Positions 25,291 to 34,269 are shown, counted from the stretch's first letter. The stretch: DNA of 64,000 nucleotides from JANQOH01 sp965214495 (GCA_965214495.1 OZ243958.1:186001-250000); one strand, 5' to 3'. Made by a program: numbers and translations. The notes: generated from the sequence alone by a model not told the origin.

Positions 25291-27732
25291 ATGAAGTTCC
25301 GTTTGGCGGTCACCGTAACGATAGTGGCGCTCTTGGGAGGCTGCTCGGTCGGTGGCGGTACATCTGGCTCCCCTGTCGATCCGTCCCCTCCCGTCGATCC
25401 TGATCCTCCCGTCGATCCGTCCCCTCCCGTCGGTCCCGCTCCCCCCGTGGAGCCGCCCCTGAGCGACGTGCGTCGACCGGGCACTGGCGAACGGCTGGAG
25501 CCCTCCAACCCGTCGAGTCCGGCGTCATGGAACACGTCGGAGTATCGATACGAGGGATGGGTCGATTCCGTCACTGGCTTGCCTGTCGGCAGTCGCCATC
25601 CCCTGATCCGGGCGAGTGAGGGATACGCCGCGCGCGTCAGCGGAAACCCGGGGGGCGGCAGCATTACTGTGGCGGTTCTGGATGACGGCGTCGATTTCAA
25701 TCACCCGGAGCTTGACGGCCGGGAATGGGCGTTCGAAGACGCCCAACTGTCTCGCGAGCACGGTACTGCCGTGGCCGGCGTCGTCGCCGCGCGCCGCGAT
25801 GGCGTGGGGATGCACGGCGTCGCATACAACGCGAACCTCGTCAGCATCGGAACGTGCAAATTGGGCGGGGGCTGCTTCGGCCACGCCGCCGTTGTTTTGG
25901 ATGAGGACGAAACAGCGGCCGACATCGCGTTGGCGGCAGGCCTGATACGAACCTATGGAAACATCGTCTCCAGTCCCGAAGCGAGCTCTCACATCATCAA
26001 CATGAGCTTCACCTACCCAAACATTCCCAACATAGACCAGATCACGAGCGCCATGCAGGATGCCGCCGGGGCGGGCAGGATCATGGTCGCCGCCTTGGGG
26101 AATTGTGGGGTGGGTGGGTCTGGGTGCGATGCCAACGACGGTCTCGGGCCTCTGGGCGCACCGGCGGCCAACATGGCGGATCCGGGAATCGCCGGTTTCG
26201 GCATCGCGGCAGGATCGGTCGACAAAGAGGGCGCCGGGCGCGCCGCCCACAGCAACACCTGCGGCTCCGTGTCCGAGTATTGCCTTTTCGCACCGGGGGA
26301 AAGCGTACCGACAACCGCCGTCGGCGGCGGATACCGAAGCCCCGACGGAACCTCCTTTGCAGCCCCCTACGTTGCCGGAGCGGCGGCGGTGGTGTGGGGC
26401 GCGTTTCCCAATAAACCGGGTGACGAGATCGTCGCCCGACTGCTCTCGACGGCGGACAAGAGCGGCGAGTTCGGCGATGCCGCGATATACGGCCAGGGAA
26501 AGCTGGACCTCGGCGCGGCGATGAACCCGGTCGGTTCTACCAGCCTGTCCGTCGAGGGTGCAGGCATGGTTCCGGTGGCCGCCAGCGTTGTCGATCTCCC
26601 GCCGGGGTTCGACGCGAAGTCCGCCGCCGCGGCCCTGTCCGACGTCGTGGTTTACGATGAGCAGATGTTCCCCTTCGTTCAGGACCTGTCCTCGGCGTTT
26701 CGTTCGAATCGGGGCGCTTCGGCGAACGGGGTGCTGGGCGACTTCCTGTCTTCGCTCGGGCGTTCGTCGCGGGTGTCGCTGCCGGGTGCGAAGGCGGCGG
26801 TCGAGTTCGCGACGCCCGACCGTCCGGCGGGTTGGACTGCGGACCTGTGGGATCGTCCCGAGGAGGTGCAGGACTATCGCCTGCAACTGCGTCCGACACC
26901 GGACCTGGCGATCGCGTTCGGACGCAGACTGGACGTTGTCGGATCCTCGAACCGCATCGTCGCGAAACGAGTACGCCGAACGATGTTCCGAAACGACGTC
27001 GGCACGTTCGCGGCGCTTGCGGGCGCGGGTTTCGCCCTGGGCGCCGACTGGCAGGTGGACGATGCGACGACGCTCGATTTCGTGGGCAGAGACGGTGCGG
27101 GCCGTCTGGGGCGGTCGCGCGCGTTGCTGGCCTCCCTCGGCGTGACGCACCGCGTCGGCGGCGGCCTGGTCCTGGGCGCGCGTTACGGTGCGTTGCGGGA
27201 AGACGGTTCGCTCACTGGCATCCGGCCGGCCGGCGCGTTCGGCGGCGTTTCCGACGTATCGACCCGGTTCGTCGATGTGAGTGTGGAGGGGCGGGTGTCG
27301 GAGACCTTGACCCTGTTCGGGGGCGCGAGCCTCGGGCGGACGGAGAAGAGTTCCCCGGAAGGGAATTCCCTGATCTCGGAATGGACCGGTTCGCGAGCGG
27401 AGTCGTTCGCGGTCGGCGGTGAGATCGAGGGGCTATGGCTGTCGTCGGACCGCACGATCGTGACGGCGTCGTCGCCGTTCCGGGCGCGCGATGCGATGGT
27501 CCGCGTCGAGGTGCCGGTGGAGGAGATAGCCGACGGCATCGTCCGCCGGGAGGTGCGTTCGATCGACCTGGCGCCGAGTGGACGGGAAGGCCGGTTGCAG
27601 TTCGTTTACGACACCGGAGACCGCAGGGGCGCCTCGCTGACTCTCGGAGGCTATGCGCGCGTTCAGCCCGGCCACGACGCCTCGGCCGATCCTGAATTCG
27701 GGATCGGCGCCAAAATGAACGTGGGTTTCTGA
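25291..27732 (+). CDS. Subtilisin-like serine protease, lipoprotein with autotransporter-type C-terminus
   Basis: 813 residues from ATG 25291 (CGGAGGA upstream). A lipoprotein signal peptide ends at Cys18 (LLGGC). Residues 28-56 are five tandem hexapeptides of type PVDPSP. The S8 protease domain has Asp131 (AVLDDGVD), His157 (REHGTAVAG), Asn271 (oxyanion hole) and Ser355 (PDGTSFAAPYVAGAA): a full triad. The last ~270 residues are rich in alternating hydrophobic/polar strands, ending FGIGAKMNVGF with a C-terminal Phe, as in autotransporter barrels. The combination resembles NalP/AspA-type surface protease lipoproteins, which are displayed outside the cell and process other surface proteins. 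Followed 12 bp later by a second lipoprotein gene. Confidence 0.88.
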   Translation: MKFRLAVTVTIVALLGGCSVGGGTSGSPVDPSPPVDPDPPVDPSPPVGPAPPVEPPLSDVRRPGTGERLEPSNPSSPASWNTSEYRYEGWVDSVTGLPVGSRHPLIRASEGYAARVSGNPGGGSITVAVLDDGVDFNHPELDGREWAFEDAQLSREHGTAVAGVVAARRDGVGMHGVAYNANLVSIGTCKLGGGCFGHAAVVLDEDETAADIALAAGLIRTYGNIVSSPEASSHIINMSFTYPNIPNIDQITSAMQDAAGAGRIMVAALGNCGVGGSGCDANDGLGPLGAPAANMADPGIAGFGIAAGSVDKEGAGRAAHSNTCGSVSEYCLFAPGESVPTTAVGGGYRSPDGTSFAAPYVAGAAAVVWGAFPNKPGDEIVARLLSTADKSGEFGDAAIYGQGKLDLGAAMNPVGSTSLSVEGAGMVPVAASVVDLPPGFDAKSAAAALSDVVVYDEQMFPFVQDLSSAFRSNRGASANGVLGDFLSSLGRSSRVSLPGAKAAVEFATPDRPAGWTADLWDRPEEVQDYRLQLRPTPDLAIAFGRRLDVVGSSNRIVAKRVRRTMFRNDVGTFAALAGAGFALGADWQVDDATTLDFVGRDGAGRLGRSRALLASLGVTHRVGGGLVLGARYGALREDGSLTGIRPAGAFGGVSDVSTRFVDVSVEGRVSETLTLFGGASLGRTEKSSPEGNSLISEWTGSRAESFAVGGEIEGLWLSSDRTIVTASSPFRARDAMVRVEVPVEEIADGIVRREVRSIDLAPSGREGRLQFVYDTGDRRGASLTLGGYARVQPGHDASADPEFGIGAKMNVGF
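25372..25458 (+). repeat. 18-bp tandem repeats encoding PVxPxP hexapeptides
   Basis: Five consecutive units encode PVDPSP, PVDPDP, PVDPSP, PVGPAP and PVEPP. They form a stiff proline-rich linker between the lipid anchor (Cys18) and the protease domain. Units 1-3 are nearly identical, so copy number can change by slippage. Confidence 0.85.
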
Positions 27733-27743
27733 GAGGGCGGGCG

Positions 27744-28046
27744 ATGCGCGTCGTCAACACCTTGGCAGCGGCGTCGCTCGTTACCCTGCACGCCTGTAGT
27801 GGCGGAACCGAACGGGGAAACGGGGACGCGGAGACCGCGTGGCCGGATCCGCCGCCGGGCGCCGTTCGTCTGGCGGATGACTACTACATGGTGCCGCGCG
27901 GTGCCGACCGATACGGTTGTTCGAGCTACTCGCCCTGGTCGCGGCGGAGCCCGGTGCCTGCCGCGATCTACTACCGCAAGGCTGACGGCGGTTTCACGCT
28001 ATACCGGTCGGACTCGGATTGCGGAGAGCGGCCGGCGACGCCGTAA
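27744..28046 (+). CDS. Small lipoprotein, function unknown
   Basis: 100 residues. Signal peptide LAAASLVTLHAC with lipobox Cys18 (LHAC). The mature part contains four further Cys/Tyr-rich stretches (DDYYMVPRGADRYGCSSYSPWS, AAIYYRKADGGFTLYRSDSDC). No recognisable domain. It follows the lipoprotein protease after 11 bp and is probably co-transcribed, so it may be an accessory or substrate of that enzyme. That is inference only. Confidence 0.72.
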   Translation: MRVVNTLAAASLVTLHACSGGTERGNGDAETAWPDPPPGAVRLADDYYMVPRGADRYGCSSYSPWSRRSPVPAAIYYRKADGGFTLYRSDSDCGERPATP

Positions 28047-28133
28047 CGTGCGCCGTCCCGCAGCGTATCGATTTCAAACTGAGACACTATCTGGCATCCT
28101 GGCATCTGTTCGATGGACATCACGATGCCTGTC

Positions 28134-28445
28134 ATGCGGACCACGCCGACGCTCGATCCGGATGCCGCGCAACGCCTCGGCGGGAAATGCGACGCACCGA
28201 CAGGAGGCAGCGCCTGCGAGCGCGTTTGAGCCAGGCTCGACAGACCGCAGACGATCATCGTCCACCCGGGAGACCGCCACGCGGAAATTCCGTTCGCGCT
28301 CCTTGAAGCGGCAGGTTCCGCCGGCAACCTGACGACGGACGCACATCTTGCCGCCCTGGCGATCGAGCATCGGGCTGAACTTCACTCGACCGATGCCGAC
28401 ATGGCGCGATCCCCGGGTCTGAAGGGGACTACTCCTCTCGCCTGA
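28134..28445 (+). pseudogene. Decayed vapB-vapC toxin-antitoxin pair
   Basis: ATG 28134 begins MRTTPTLDPDAAQRL, the N-terminus typical of one VapB group (RTTLTLDPDVA), which then continues in a different frame as RREMRRTDR, another VapB motif, so the antitoxin is frameshifted. After a TGA at 28227-28229 the frame reads TIIVHPGDRHAEIPFALLEAAG, then GNLTTDAHLAALAIEH, ELHSTDADMARSPGL and a stop at 28443-28445. This is the C-terminal half of a VapC PIN-domain RNase, with the conserved TDAHLAALA and STDADMAR acidic residues; the N-terminal half with the first catalytic Asp is deleted. Non-functional relic. Confidence 0.75.
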
Positions 28446-28720
28446 TGGAGGAAATGCGGCTCCCGCCGGTTCACCCCCGAGTCTTGAACGCGGTCGCGAG
28501 GCGCGGCAGGCGGTTGCCGCTCGGGTTCTTCGCGATACCGGCGAGGGGGGCCGCTTCGTTCCCACCGCATCCCACCATGCGGCCGCGCCTTCGAGGCCGA
28601 CGCGCTCGACCGGCGTCACGAACCGGTTGCGGGCCACTCCGCGCGCCCTGTTGTCCTGCCCGGTCGCGGCGGCGACAATGGGTGTCGCGGAACCGCTGTC
28701 GGCGGCACCGGAGAGTGGCC
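28446..28720. other. Non-coding stretch, nothing recognised
   Basis: About 275 bp between the vapBC relic and the small membrane-protein gene. Frames on both strands are open but show only arginine-rich high-GC shadow translations. Confidence 0.35.
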
Positions 28721-29122
28721 ATGTTTTCGCTGGATCCCGAACTCCCGCGCGACGTCGCCCAGGTACTGGAAAGCGCGTCCGTGCTCGACGTGTCGGAATA
28801 TCGGGTCTTCGAACTGGCCTACCGGGCGCGCTTCGGCGGGCCGGTTCGCGACACGGCGGCGTTCGACCGCTGCTTCTTCGACTATCTCTATCGCGATCGG
28901 GTGCCGCCGTGGGTGCGCGCGTTCACCCGTGCGGTCGTGGATCGCGCTCACGAGGCGGGCTTCGATCCCGTCGCATCCGGCCTCGCGCCGCCGGTGCGGC
29001 CGGCCGCGGTCTCTCGCGGAATCCGCTACGCGGTCTGGACCGCGGTGACCGTCGCCGCGATCGTCTTCGCCGCGCATTTCTCGGCCGATCCGTCCGGCTG
29101 CATGTTTCCGCCCTGCTATTGA
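28721..29122 (+). CDS. Small protein with one C-terminal transmembrane helix
   Basis: 133 residues from ATG 28721 (CGGAGAG upstream). The soluble N-terminal domain (FSLDPELPRDVAQVLESASVLDVSEYRVFELAYRARFG, FFDYLYRDRVPPWVRAFTRAV) is alpha-helical in look; a single hydrophobic segment AVWTAVTVAAIVFAAHF near residue 108-124 precedes a conserved-looking tail GCMFPPCY. Function unknown. A truncated copy of its 3' end lies at 25025-25210. It is convergent with the HAD phosphatase gene 12 bp away. Confidence 0.72.
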   Translation: MFSLDPELPRDVAQVLESASVLDVSEYRVFELAYRARFGGPVRDTAAFDRCFFDYLYRDRVPPWVRAFTRAVVDRAHEAGFDPVASGLAPPVRPAAVSRGIRYAVWTAVTVAAIVFAAHFSADPSGCMFPPCY

Positions 29123-29134
29123 GCGCGCCGGGGC

Positions 29135-29992
29135 TTACCAGATCAGCGCGGGGACGGCCATGTCGGGCACGATGCCGCGATGGCGGCACAGGTCTTCGAG
29201 CGTTTCGGGGTCTGCGGCGTCGCCCCAGGCAATCCCCAGCGGTTCCGCCAGCACGCCGCCCTGCACGAGCACCGAGGGAATTCCCTTTCCCTGCGCGCCG
29301 GCGATGTCGGTCGCCAGATTGTCGCCCACGGCGAACACCCGTTCGGTGCGGTCGAGCCGTTCGAGGCAGAAGTCGTAAACCGCTGGAAAGGGTTTGCCGA
29401 AATAGTGCACCGTGCCGCCCTGTTCGGCGTAGGCTTCGGCCAGCGCGCCGGCGCACAGCGCGCGGCGCCCGTCGTGGCGCACCACCTCACGATCGGGGTT
29501 GGCGCAGATCATCGGCAGGTCGCGGGCGCGTGCAGCGTCGAGCGCGCGGCGGTGCGCGTCAACCGTGTCGTCGTCGTCGAGAAGACCGGTGTTGAGCACG
29601 AAATCCGCGCGGTCGAGCGGCGCCGGCGTGACGTCGAGATCGTCGAGCAGACCGGCGTCCCGATCCGGCCCCATATGGTAATAGGCGCTGCCCAGCCCGG
29701 CGACCCGGCCGGTTTCGACGGCGATCCGGCTCGCCTCGCCTGAAGAAACGAGGCCGGCATAGAGATGCGGCCCGATGCCGATCCCGGCGAGGCGTTCGGT
29801 TACCTGCGCCGCACGCCGGGGTGCGTTGGATAGCAACAGCACCGTCTTTCCGGCGCCGGCGAGCGCGGCCAGACAGTCGGCAGCGCCGGGATAGGGCGCG
29901 ATGCCGTCCATCACCACGCCCCACACGTCGAGAATGAGCGCATCGAAACGGTCGGCGAACGCCGACAGGCGGGGGAAACGGAGAATCGTCAT
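29135..29992 (-). CDS. HAD-superfamily class IIA phosphatase (TIGR01459 type)
   Basis: 285 residues. HAD motif I is DALILDVWGVVMDG with the nucleophile Asp and the second Asp replaced by a Gly-Val, as in the alphaproteobacterial TIGR01459 group; motif II LLLSNAPRRA; the class IIA cap with HMGPDRD; motif III Lys in YFGKPFPAVYDFCLERL; motif IV VFAVGDNLATDIAGAQGKGI. Related to NagD-type phosphatases acting on small phosphate esters. The substrate is not known. Next to pyrD on the same strand, 40 bp apart. Confidence 0.87.
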   Translation of the reverse strand: MTILRFPRLSAFADRFDALILDVWGVVMDGIAPYPGAADCLAALAGAGKTVLLLSNAPRRAAQVTERLAGIGIGPHLYAGLVSSGEASRIAVETGRVAGLGSAYYHMGPDRDAGLLDDLDVTPAPLDRADFVLNTGLLDDDDTVDAHRRALDAARARDLPMICANPDREVVRHDGRRALCAGALAEAYAEQGGTVHYFGKPFPAVYDFCLERLDRTERVFAVGDNLATDIAGAQGKGIPSVLVQGGVLAEPLGIAWGDAADPETLEDLCRHRGIVPDMAVPALIW

Positions 29993-30032
29993 GAGCGTGG
30001 ACGGTGGCGTGCCGAAGACGGTCGCATATCGG

Positions 30033-31118
30033 TTATCCGGCTCGGGCGGTCAAGCATCGCGCGTCGTCGCGAATGCCGGCGCCGACCGCGTCCGCGACGC
30101 TCGTCAGGCCGTCCCGCGCGAGGCGCGCCGCAAGGCCGCGCTCGATGTCGGCGAGGAGGCCGAGGCCGCGAAAGGCGAGTGCGGTGTAAAGTTGCACCAG
30201 GCTGGCGCCGGCCCGGATTTTGGCCCAGGCGTCGTCAGCGCTCGCCACGCCGCCGACGCCGATCAGGGGGACGCGCCCGCCGACCAAGCGGTAGAACGCG
30301 CCGAGAAGCGCGGTCGATGGTGCGAACAGGGGTCGCCCGCTCAGGCCGCCGGCCTCGTGGCGGCTGGAAGCGCGCAGACCCGGCGGCCGCGCGACCGTCG
30401 TGTTTCCGATGACCAGCCCGTCGATGGCGCCGTCCAACGCGATGGCGGCGATCTCCCGAACCGCGGCGGGACGGAGGTCCGGCGAGACCTTGACGAGGAG
30501 CGGACAGTCGAGGCCGGTGGCTGCGCGGCGCGCGTGCAAGGCATCGACCAGCGCCGCCAGCCTGTCGCGCGCCTGCAGGTCGCGCAGCCCCGGCGTGTTC
30601 GGTGACGAGACGTTGACGGTGACGTAGTCGGCGAGCGGCGCCAGCCGGTCGAACGCCGCGACGTAGTCGTTGGCGGGGTCGGTGCTGTTGCGGTTGACCC
30701 CGATATTGACCCCGACGATCCCGTTCGCCCGTTCGCGCCGGCGAAGCTGCTTCGCCACATGGTCCATGCCGGCGCTGTTGAAGCCGAGCCGGTTGATGAC
30801 CGCCTGATCGTCGCGAAGACGGAAGAGGCGTGGGCGCGGATTGCCGGGCTGTGGTCGTGGCGTCACCGTGCCGATCTCGACGAAGCCGGCGCCGGCGCGC
30901 AACAGCGCCGCGAACGCCTCGCCGTTCTTGTCGAGGCCCGCGGCGATGCCGATCGCACCGAAATCTCGCCCCCACAGACGGACGCGCAGGGCGGGGTCGC
31001 GCGGGCCGGCGCGCCGTCCGGCGAAACCCCGACGCAGGAGGGCGATGCCCAGGCGCTGCGCGGCTTCCGGCGGCAGGCGATTCAGCGCCGCGACGCCGAG
31101 ACGGCTCAGCGCGCTCAC
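30033..31118 (-). CDS. pyrD: Dihydroorotate dehydrogenase (class 2, quinone)
   Basis: 361 residues from GTG 31118. Class 2 signatures: N-terminal helices RLPPEAAQRLGIALLRRG, GIAAGLDKNGEAFAALLRAGAGFVEIGTVTPRPQPGNPRPRLFRL, INRLGFNSAGMDHV, VGVNIGVNRNS, YVTVNVSSPNTPGLRDLQ (Ser as catalytic base of class 2), LLVKVSPDL, VIGNTTV, LIGVGGVASADDAWAKIRAGASLVQLYTAL. Oxidises dihydroorotate with FMN and quinone at the inner membrane in pyrimidine synthesis. A housekeeping gene. The start codon has only a weak ribosome binding site, so the precise start is less sure. Confidence 0.96.
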   Translation of the reverse strand: MSALSRLGVAALNRLPPEAAQRLGIALLRRGFAGRRAGPRDPALRVRLWGRDFGAIGIAAGLDKNGEAFAALLRAGAGFVEIGTVTPRPQPGNPRPRLFRLRDDQAVINRLGFNSAGMDHVAKQLRRRERANGIVGVNIGVNRNSTDPANDYVAAFDRLAPLADYVTVNVSSPNTPGLRDLQARDRLAALVDALHARRAATGLDCPLLVKVSPDLRPAAVREIAAIALDGAIDGLVIGNTTVARPPGLRASSRHEAGGLSGRPLFAPSTALLGAFYRLVGGRVPLIGVGGVASADDAWAKIRAGASLVQLYTALAFRGLGLLADIERGLAARLARDGLTSVADAVGAGIRDDARCLTARAG

Positions 31119-31188
31119 GGTTCGACCGGTGGGGAACCCGCGCGGCTCGGACGTTCCGTTCGGCCCGAGCGCAAGCGTCGCCGAACGC

Positions 31189-31395
31189 TCAGAAACTCAC
31201 GCCGAAGACGCTGCGATAGCCGGCGAAGATGGTAGCGTAGGCGGGGCGTCGGAGCGCGTGTGGCGCCGATCCGCCGCTGGCCTGCCAAACCGCCTGCCGG
31301 TCCGGCGAACCGGAACGATGCGGCGTGCCGCCGTTGCTGTCGGCCGGGCCCGCGGCCCGGGTTTCGGAAAGTTCGCGATCGTCGCCTCGAGTCAT
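31189..31395 (-). CDS. Possible small protein upstream of pyrD, unknown
   Basis: A 68-codon frame from ATG 31395, preceded by GGGGGGAC, ends at 31189. It has a polar N-terminus and a hydrophobic end ATIFAGYRSVFGVSF. I recognise no family. The 31119-31556 interval between pyrD and the aminotransferase is otherwise empty, and 31440-31556 is distinctly AT-richer, which fits a promoter or decayed DNA. The gene could be spurious. Confidence 0.3.
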   Translation of the reverse strand: MTRGDDRELSETRAAGPADSNGGTPHRSGSPDRQAVWQASGGSAPHALRRPAYATIFAGYRSVFGVSF

Positions 31396-31556
31396 TCGTG
31401 CCGTCCCCCCGATCGGCCGCAAAGAGAGCGCCCTGTTCGTCCTTGAGTTTCATATAGATGCACATCGGTTGCTGACATCGGGGATTGGAAGTGGCCGCCT
31501 GTAATTTTCCACGGTGTGACAATATCGCCACAGATAGTGACGTCGTGGTCGCATCG
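31396..31556. other. AT-richer intergenic stretch
   Basis: Spacer between the end of the aminotransferase gene (31557) and the small ORF/pyrD. Contains tttcatatagatgcacatcg and following AT-rich sequence, in contrast with the GC-rich genes around. Likely the pyrD-side promoter; no clear motif seen. Confidence 0.35.
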
Positions 31557-32714
31557 TTACCGCCGGGCCGCGATTCCCCAGCCGACGATGCGATCGGCCG
31601 CTTCGGCGACGTCGGCCTCGCTACCGGCAAATGAAAAGCGAACGAAGCGATGGCCGCGCCGTCGATCGAAATCGATCCCGGGCGTCGCTGCGACACCGGC
31701 ATCGTTCAGCAGGGCGGCGCACAGAACCTGCGAATCCGCCGCCAGGTCGCCGATATCGGCATAGACGTAGAACGCGCCGTCAGCGGGCGCGAGACGACCG
31801 AAACCGGCTTTCGGCAAACACTCCAGCAGGATCCGTCGGTTGCGGGCATAGGTTTCCACATAGGCATCGAGTTCGGCGTGGCGTTCGAAGGCGGCGAGCG
31901 CCGCATACTGGGACAATGTCGGAACCGAGATGAACATGTTCTGCGCCAGGCGCTCGACCGCTCCCAGGAGATCGTCCGGCGCGATCATCCAGCCGAGCCG
32001 CCAGCCGGTCATGGCGAAGTATTTCGAGAAGCTGTTGATCGTCACGGCGCACGGGTCGTGGGCAAGGGCCGACGATTCCCGAAAGCCATAGGAAATCCCG
32101 TGATAGATCTCGTCGGAGATCAGGCGGGCGCCGTTGTCGCGGCACCAGGCGGCGAGTGCCGCGAGCGCCGGCGCGTCGAGCATGGTCCCGGTCGGGTTGG
32201 AGGGGCTGGCGACGATCACGCCGTCGAGCGGCGCGGCGGCGGCGAGGAGCTCCGGGGTTGGCTGGTATCGCTGCTCGTGGTCGGTCCGCAGAGCCACCGC
32301 TTCGATTCCCAGGGCGCTCAGAATGTTGCGATAGGCGGGATAGCAGGGTTCGGCCAGCGCCACGCGGTCGCCGGGGTCGAAGGCGGCGAGAAAGGACAAG
32401 GTGAAAGCGCCTGACGCGCCGGCGGTCGCCACGACTTGCGCGGGATCGACCGCAAGTCCGTAGCGCTCCTCGTAGTGGCGGGCGATGCGGCTGCGCAGTG
32501 CGGGGATGCCGAGGGCTTCGGTGTAGCCGATATGGCGTTCGTCCAGCGTCCGCCGGGCGGCGGCGAGCACTGCCGCCGGCGCGCCTGCCGTGGGCTCTCC
32601 AATCTCGAGATGCAGCACGCGCTGGCCTCGGGTTTCGCGCGCGTTGGCCGCCCGCAGGACCTCCATCGCGTGAAACGGCGCGACTGCGGCCCGCCGGGCC
32701 GTCTTCAAAGCCAC
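31557..32714 (-). CDS. Class I/II PLP aminotransferase
   Basis: 385 residues from GTG 32714, preceded by AGGGA; the frame is open upstream through the antisense of the M48 gene but no better start exists. Fold-type I landmarks: LHLEIGEPTAGAP, YTEALGIPALRSRIARHY, VVATAGASGAFTLSFLAAFDPGDRVALAEPCYPAYRNIL, VIVASPSNPTGTMLD, ISDEIYHGISYG (Asp-x-x-Tyr for PLP), NSFSKYFAMTGWRLGWMI (Lys for Schiff base), RFSFAGSEADV (Arg for carboxylate). Aspartate-aminotransferase-like; substrate unresolved. Divergent from the M48 protease gene. Confidence 0.93.
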   Translation of the reverse strand: MALKTARRAAVAPFHAMEVLRAANARETRGQRVLHLEIGEPTAGAPAAVLAAARRTLDERHIGYTEALGIPALRSRIARHYEERYGLAVDPAQVVATAGASGAFTLSFLAAFDPGDRVALAEPCYPAYRNILSALGIEAVALRTDHEQRYQPTPELLAAAAPLDGVIVASPSNPTGTMLDAPALAALAAWCRDNGARLISDEIYHGISYGFRESSALAHDPCAVTINSFSKYFAMTGWRLGWMIAPDDLLGAVERLAQNMFISVPTLSQYAALAAFERHAELDAYVETYARNRRILLECLPKAGFGRLAPADGAFYVYADIGDLAADSQVLCAALLNDAGVAATPGIDFDRRRGHRFVRFSFAGSEADVAEAADRIVGWGIAARR

Positions 32715-32834
32715 GTCGTCATCCCTGCCGTGAGAACGGTGTTTCAGTCGCCATCGCCGCGCCGGCTCACGCGTTGACCGTGGCGGCGTGACTTCGTAGG
32801 AAAGAGCCTCGATTCCAGAATCGGAACCCTGCCG

Positions 32835-34223
32835 TTGGCGTCCCGTCTCGTGCGATGGCTCATGCTGGTCTGTGCGGTCTCGTGGCAGATCGCTGCATTG
32901 GCCGCCCACGCCCAGAACCTGCCATTGGTCCGCGATTCGGAGATCGAATCTACCATCCGCGGGTGGGCCGATCCAGTCTTCACCGCCGCGGGTCTCGACC
33001 CGTCGGCGGTGCGCGTGCTCCTGGTCAACGACCCCGCGCTCAACGCCTTCGTGGCCGGCGGGCAGAACATCTTCCTCAATACCGGGTTGCTGATGGAGGC
33101 CGACTCGCCGGGGCAGGTGATCGGCGTGATCGCCCACGAGACCGGTCATATCGCCGGTGGTCATCTCGCCCGGACGGGCGAGGCGATGAGGGCGGCGGCG
33201 AATACCGGCCTGTTCGCGACTCTGGTGGGCATCGGCCTGATCGCGCTCGGCACGGCCACCGGGGCGGCCAACGCGGGCCAGGCCGGCGGCGCCCTGATCG
33301 CCGGTGGCCAATCGACCGGGCTGCGGACTTTTCTCGCCTACACACGGGCGCAGGAGCGCGCCGCCGACCAGGCGGCGCTGAACTATCTCGACGCCACCCG
33401 GCAATCCGCGCGCGGTCTGCTGGATTTTCTCGGCAAGCTGCAAGACCAGGAATTGCTGGTCAGCGAGCGCCAGGACCCGTATGTGCGCAGCCATCCGCTG
33501 ACCAGCGACCGCATGGCGTTCATTGGACGTCACGTCGGGCAATCGCTCTGGTCGGAAGTGGCCGAGACGCCGGCCGACGTCGAACGCCACGCGCGGTTAC
33601 GCGCCAAACTGATCGGTTTTCTCGACCGTCCGCGCCGCGTGCTGCGGACCCGTTTCCCGGAATCGGACCAGACGCTCGCGGCGCGGTATGGTCGTGTCAT
33701 CGCCTGGATGCGCCTGCCCGACCTGCCGCTGGCGCTGGCCGGCATCGAGGAACTGATCGCCGAGCGACCGGACGACCCCTATTTCATCGAGCTCAAGGGA
33801 CAGATTCTGTTCGAGCACGGCAAGGTGCGCGACTCGGTGCCGGAGTATCAACGCGCCGCCGATCTGCTGCCTGAAGACACGTTGATTCTGACGGGCCTCG
33901 GCCGGGCCCAGGTCGAAACCGGCGACGCCGGCCTGCTCCCCGCCGCGGTCGCGAATCTCGAGACGGCGCGGCGCGGCGACCCCGAAAATCCCATGACCTG
34001 GCGCGTGCTGGCGGCGGCCTATCACGGGTTGGGAGAAGACGGGCGATCCGCGCTCGCGGCCGGGGAATACGCCCTGCTGGTCGGCCGCGCCCGCGACGCC
34101 ATGCGCCACGCCGAACGCGCCGAACGGCAGTTCCCGGAAGGCTCGCCGGAATGGCTGCAAGCGCAGGACATCAAGAACCAGGCCGAGCTGATCGCACAGA
34201 TAAGCCGAGGCAGGGCGGGCTGA
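32835..34223 (+). CDS. M48 zinc metalloprotease with TPR repeats (BepA-like)
   Basis: 462 residues from TTG 32835; GTG or ATG codons slightly downstream are possible starts, all before the signal peptide (WLMLVCAVSWQIAALAAHA). Zinc site HETGH at 101-105 (IGVIAHETGHIAGGH), third ligand Glu in AQERAADQAAL. The C-terminal half carries TPR-like helices (PDDPYFIELKGQILFEHGKVRDSVPEYQRAADLLPED, NLETARRGDPENPMTWRVLAAAYHGLGEDGRSALAAGEYAL). BepA-type periplasmic proteases degrade or help assemble outer-membrane proteins such as LptD. The window also encodes several outer-membrane proteins that could be clients. Confidence 0.9.
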   Translation: MASRLVRWLMLVCAVSWQIAALAAHAQNLPLVRDSEIESTIRGWADPVFTAAGLDPSAVRVLLVNDPALNAFVAGGQNIFLNTGLLMEADSPGQVIGVIAHETGHIAGGHLARTGEAMRAAANTGLFATLVGIGLIALGTATGAANAGQAGGALIAGGQSTGLRTFLAYTRAQERAADQAALNYLDATRQSARGLLDFLGKLQDQELLVSERQDPYVRSHPLTSDRMAFIGRHVGQSLWSEVAETPADVERHARLRAKLIGFLDRPRRVLRTRFPESDQTLAARYGRVIAWMRLPDLPLALAGIEELIAERPDDPYFIELKGQILFEHGKVRDSVPEYQRAADLLPEDTLILTGLGRAQVETGDAGLLPAAVANLETARRGDPENPMTWRVLAAAYHGLGEDGRSALAAGEYALLVGRARDAMRHAERAERQFPEGSPEWLQAQDIKNQAELIAQISRGRAG

Positions 34224-34269
34224 GCCCGTCCGCACCGTTCCCGCAGAACGACAACCCGGAGGACCCCTC

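Noticed and set aside
31115..31702. 195-codon minus-strand frame spanning pyrD-aminotransferase interval
   Set aside because: Overlaps the aminotransferase antisense, basic and repetitive, no motif.
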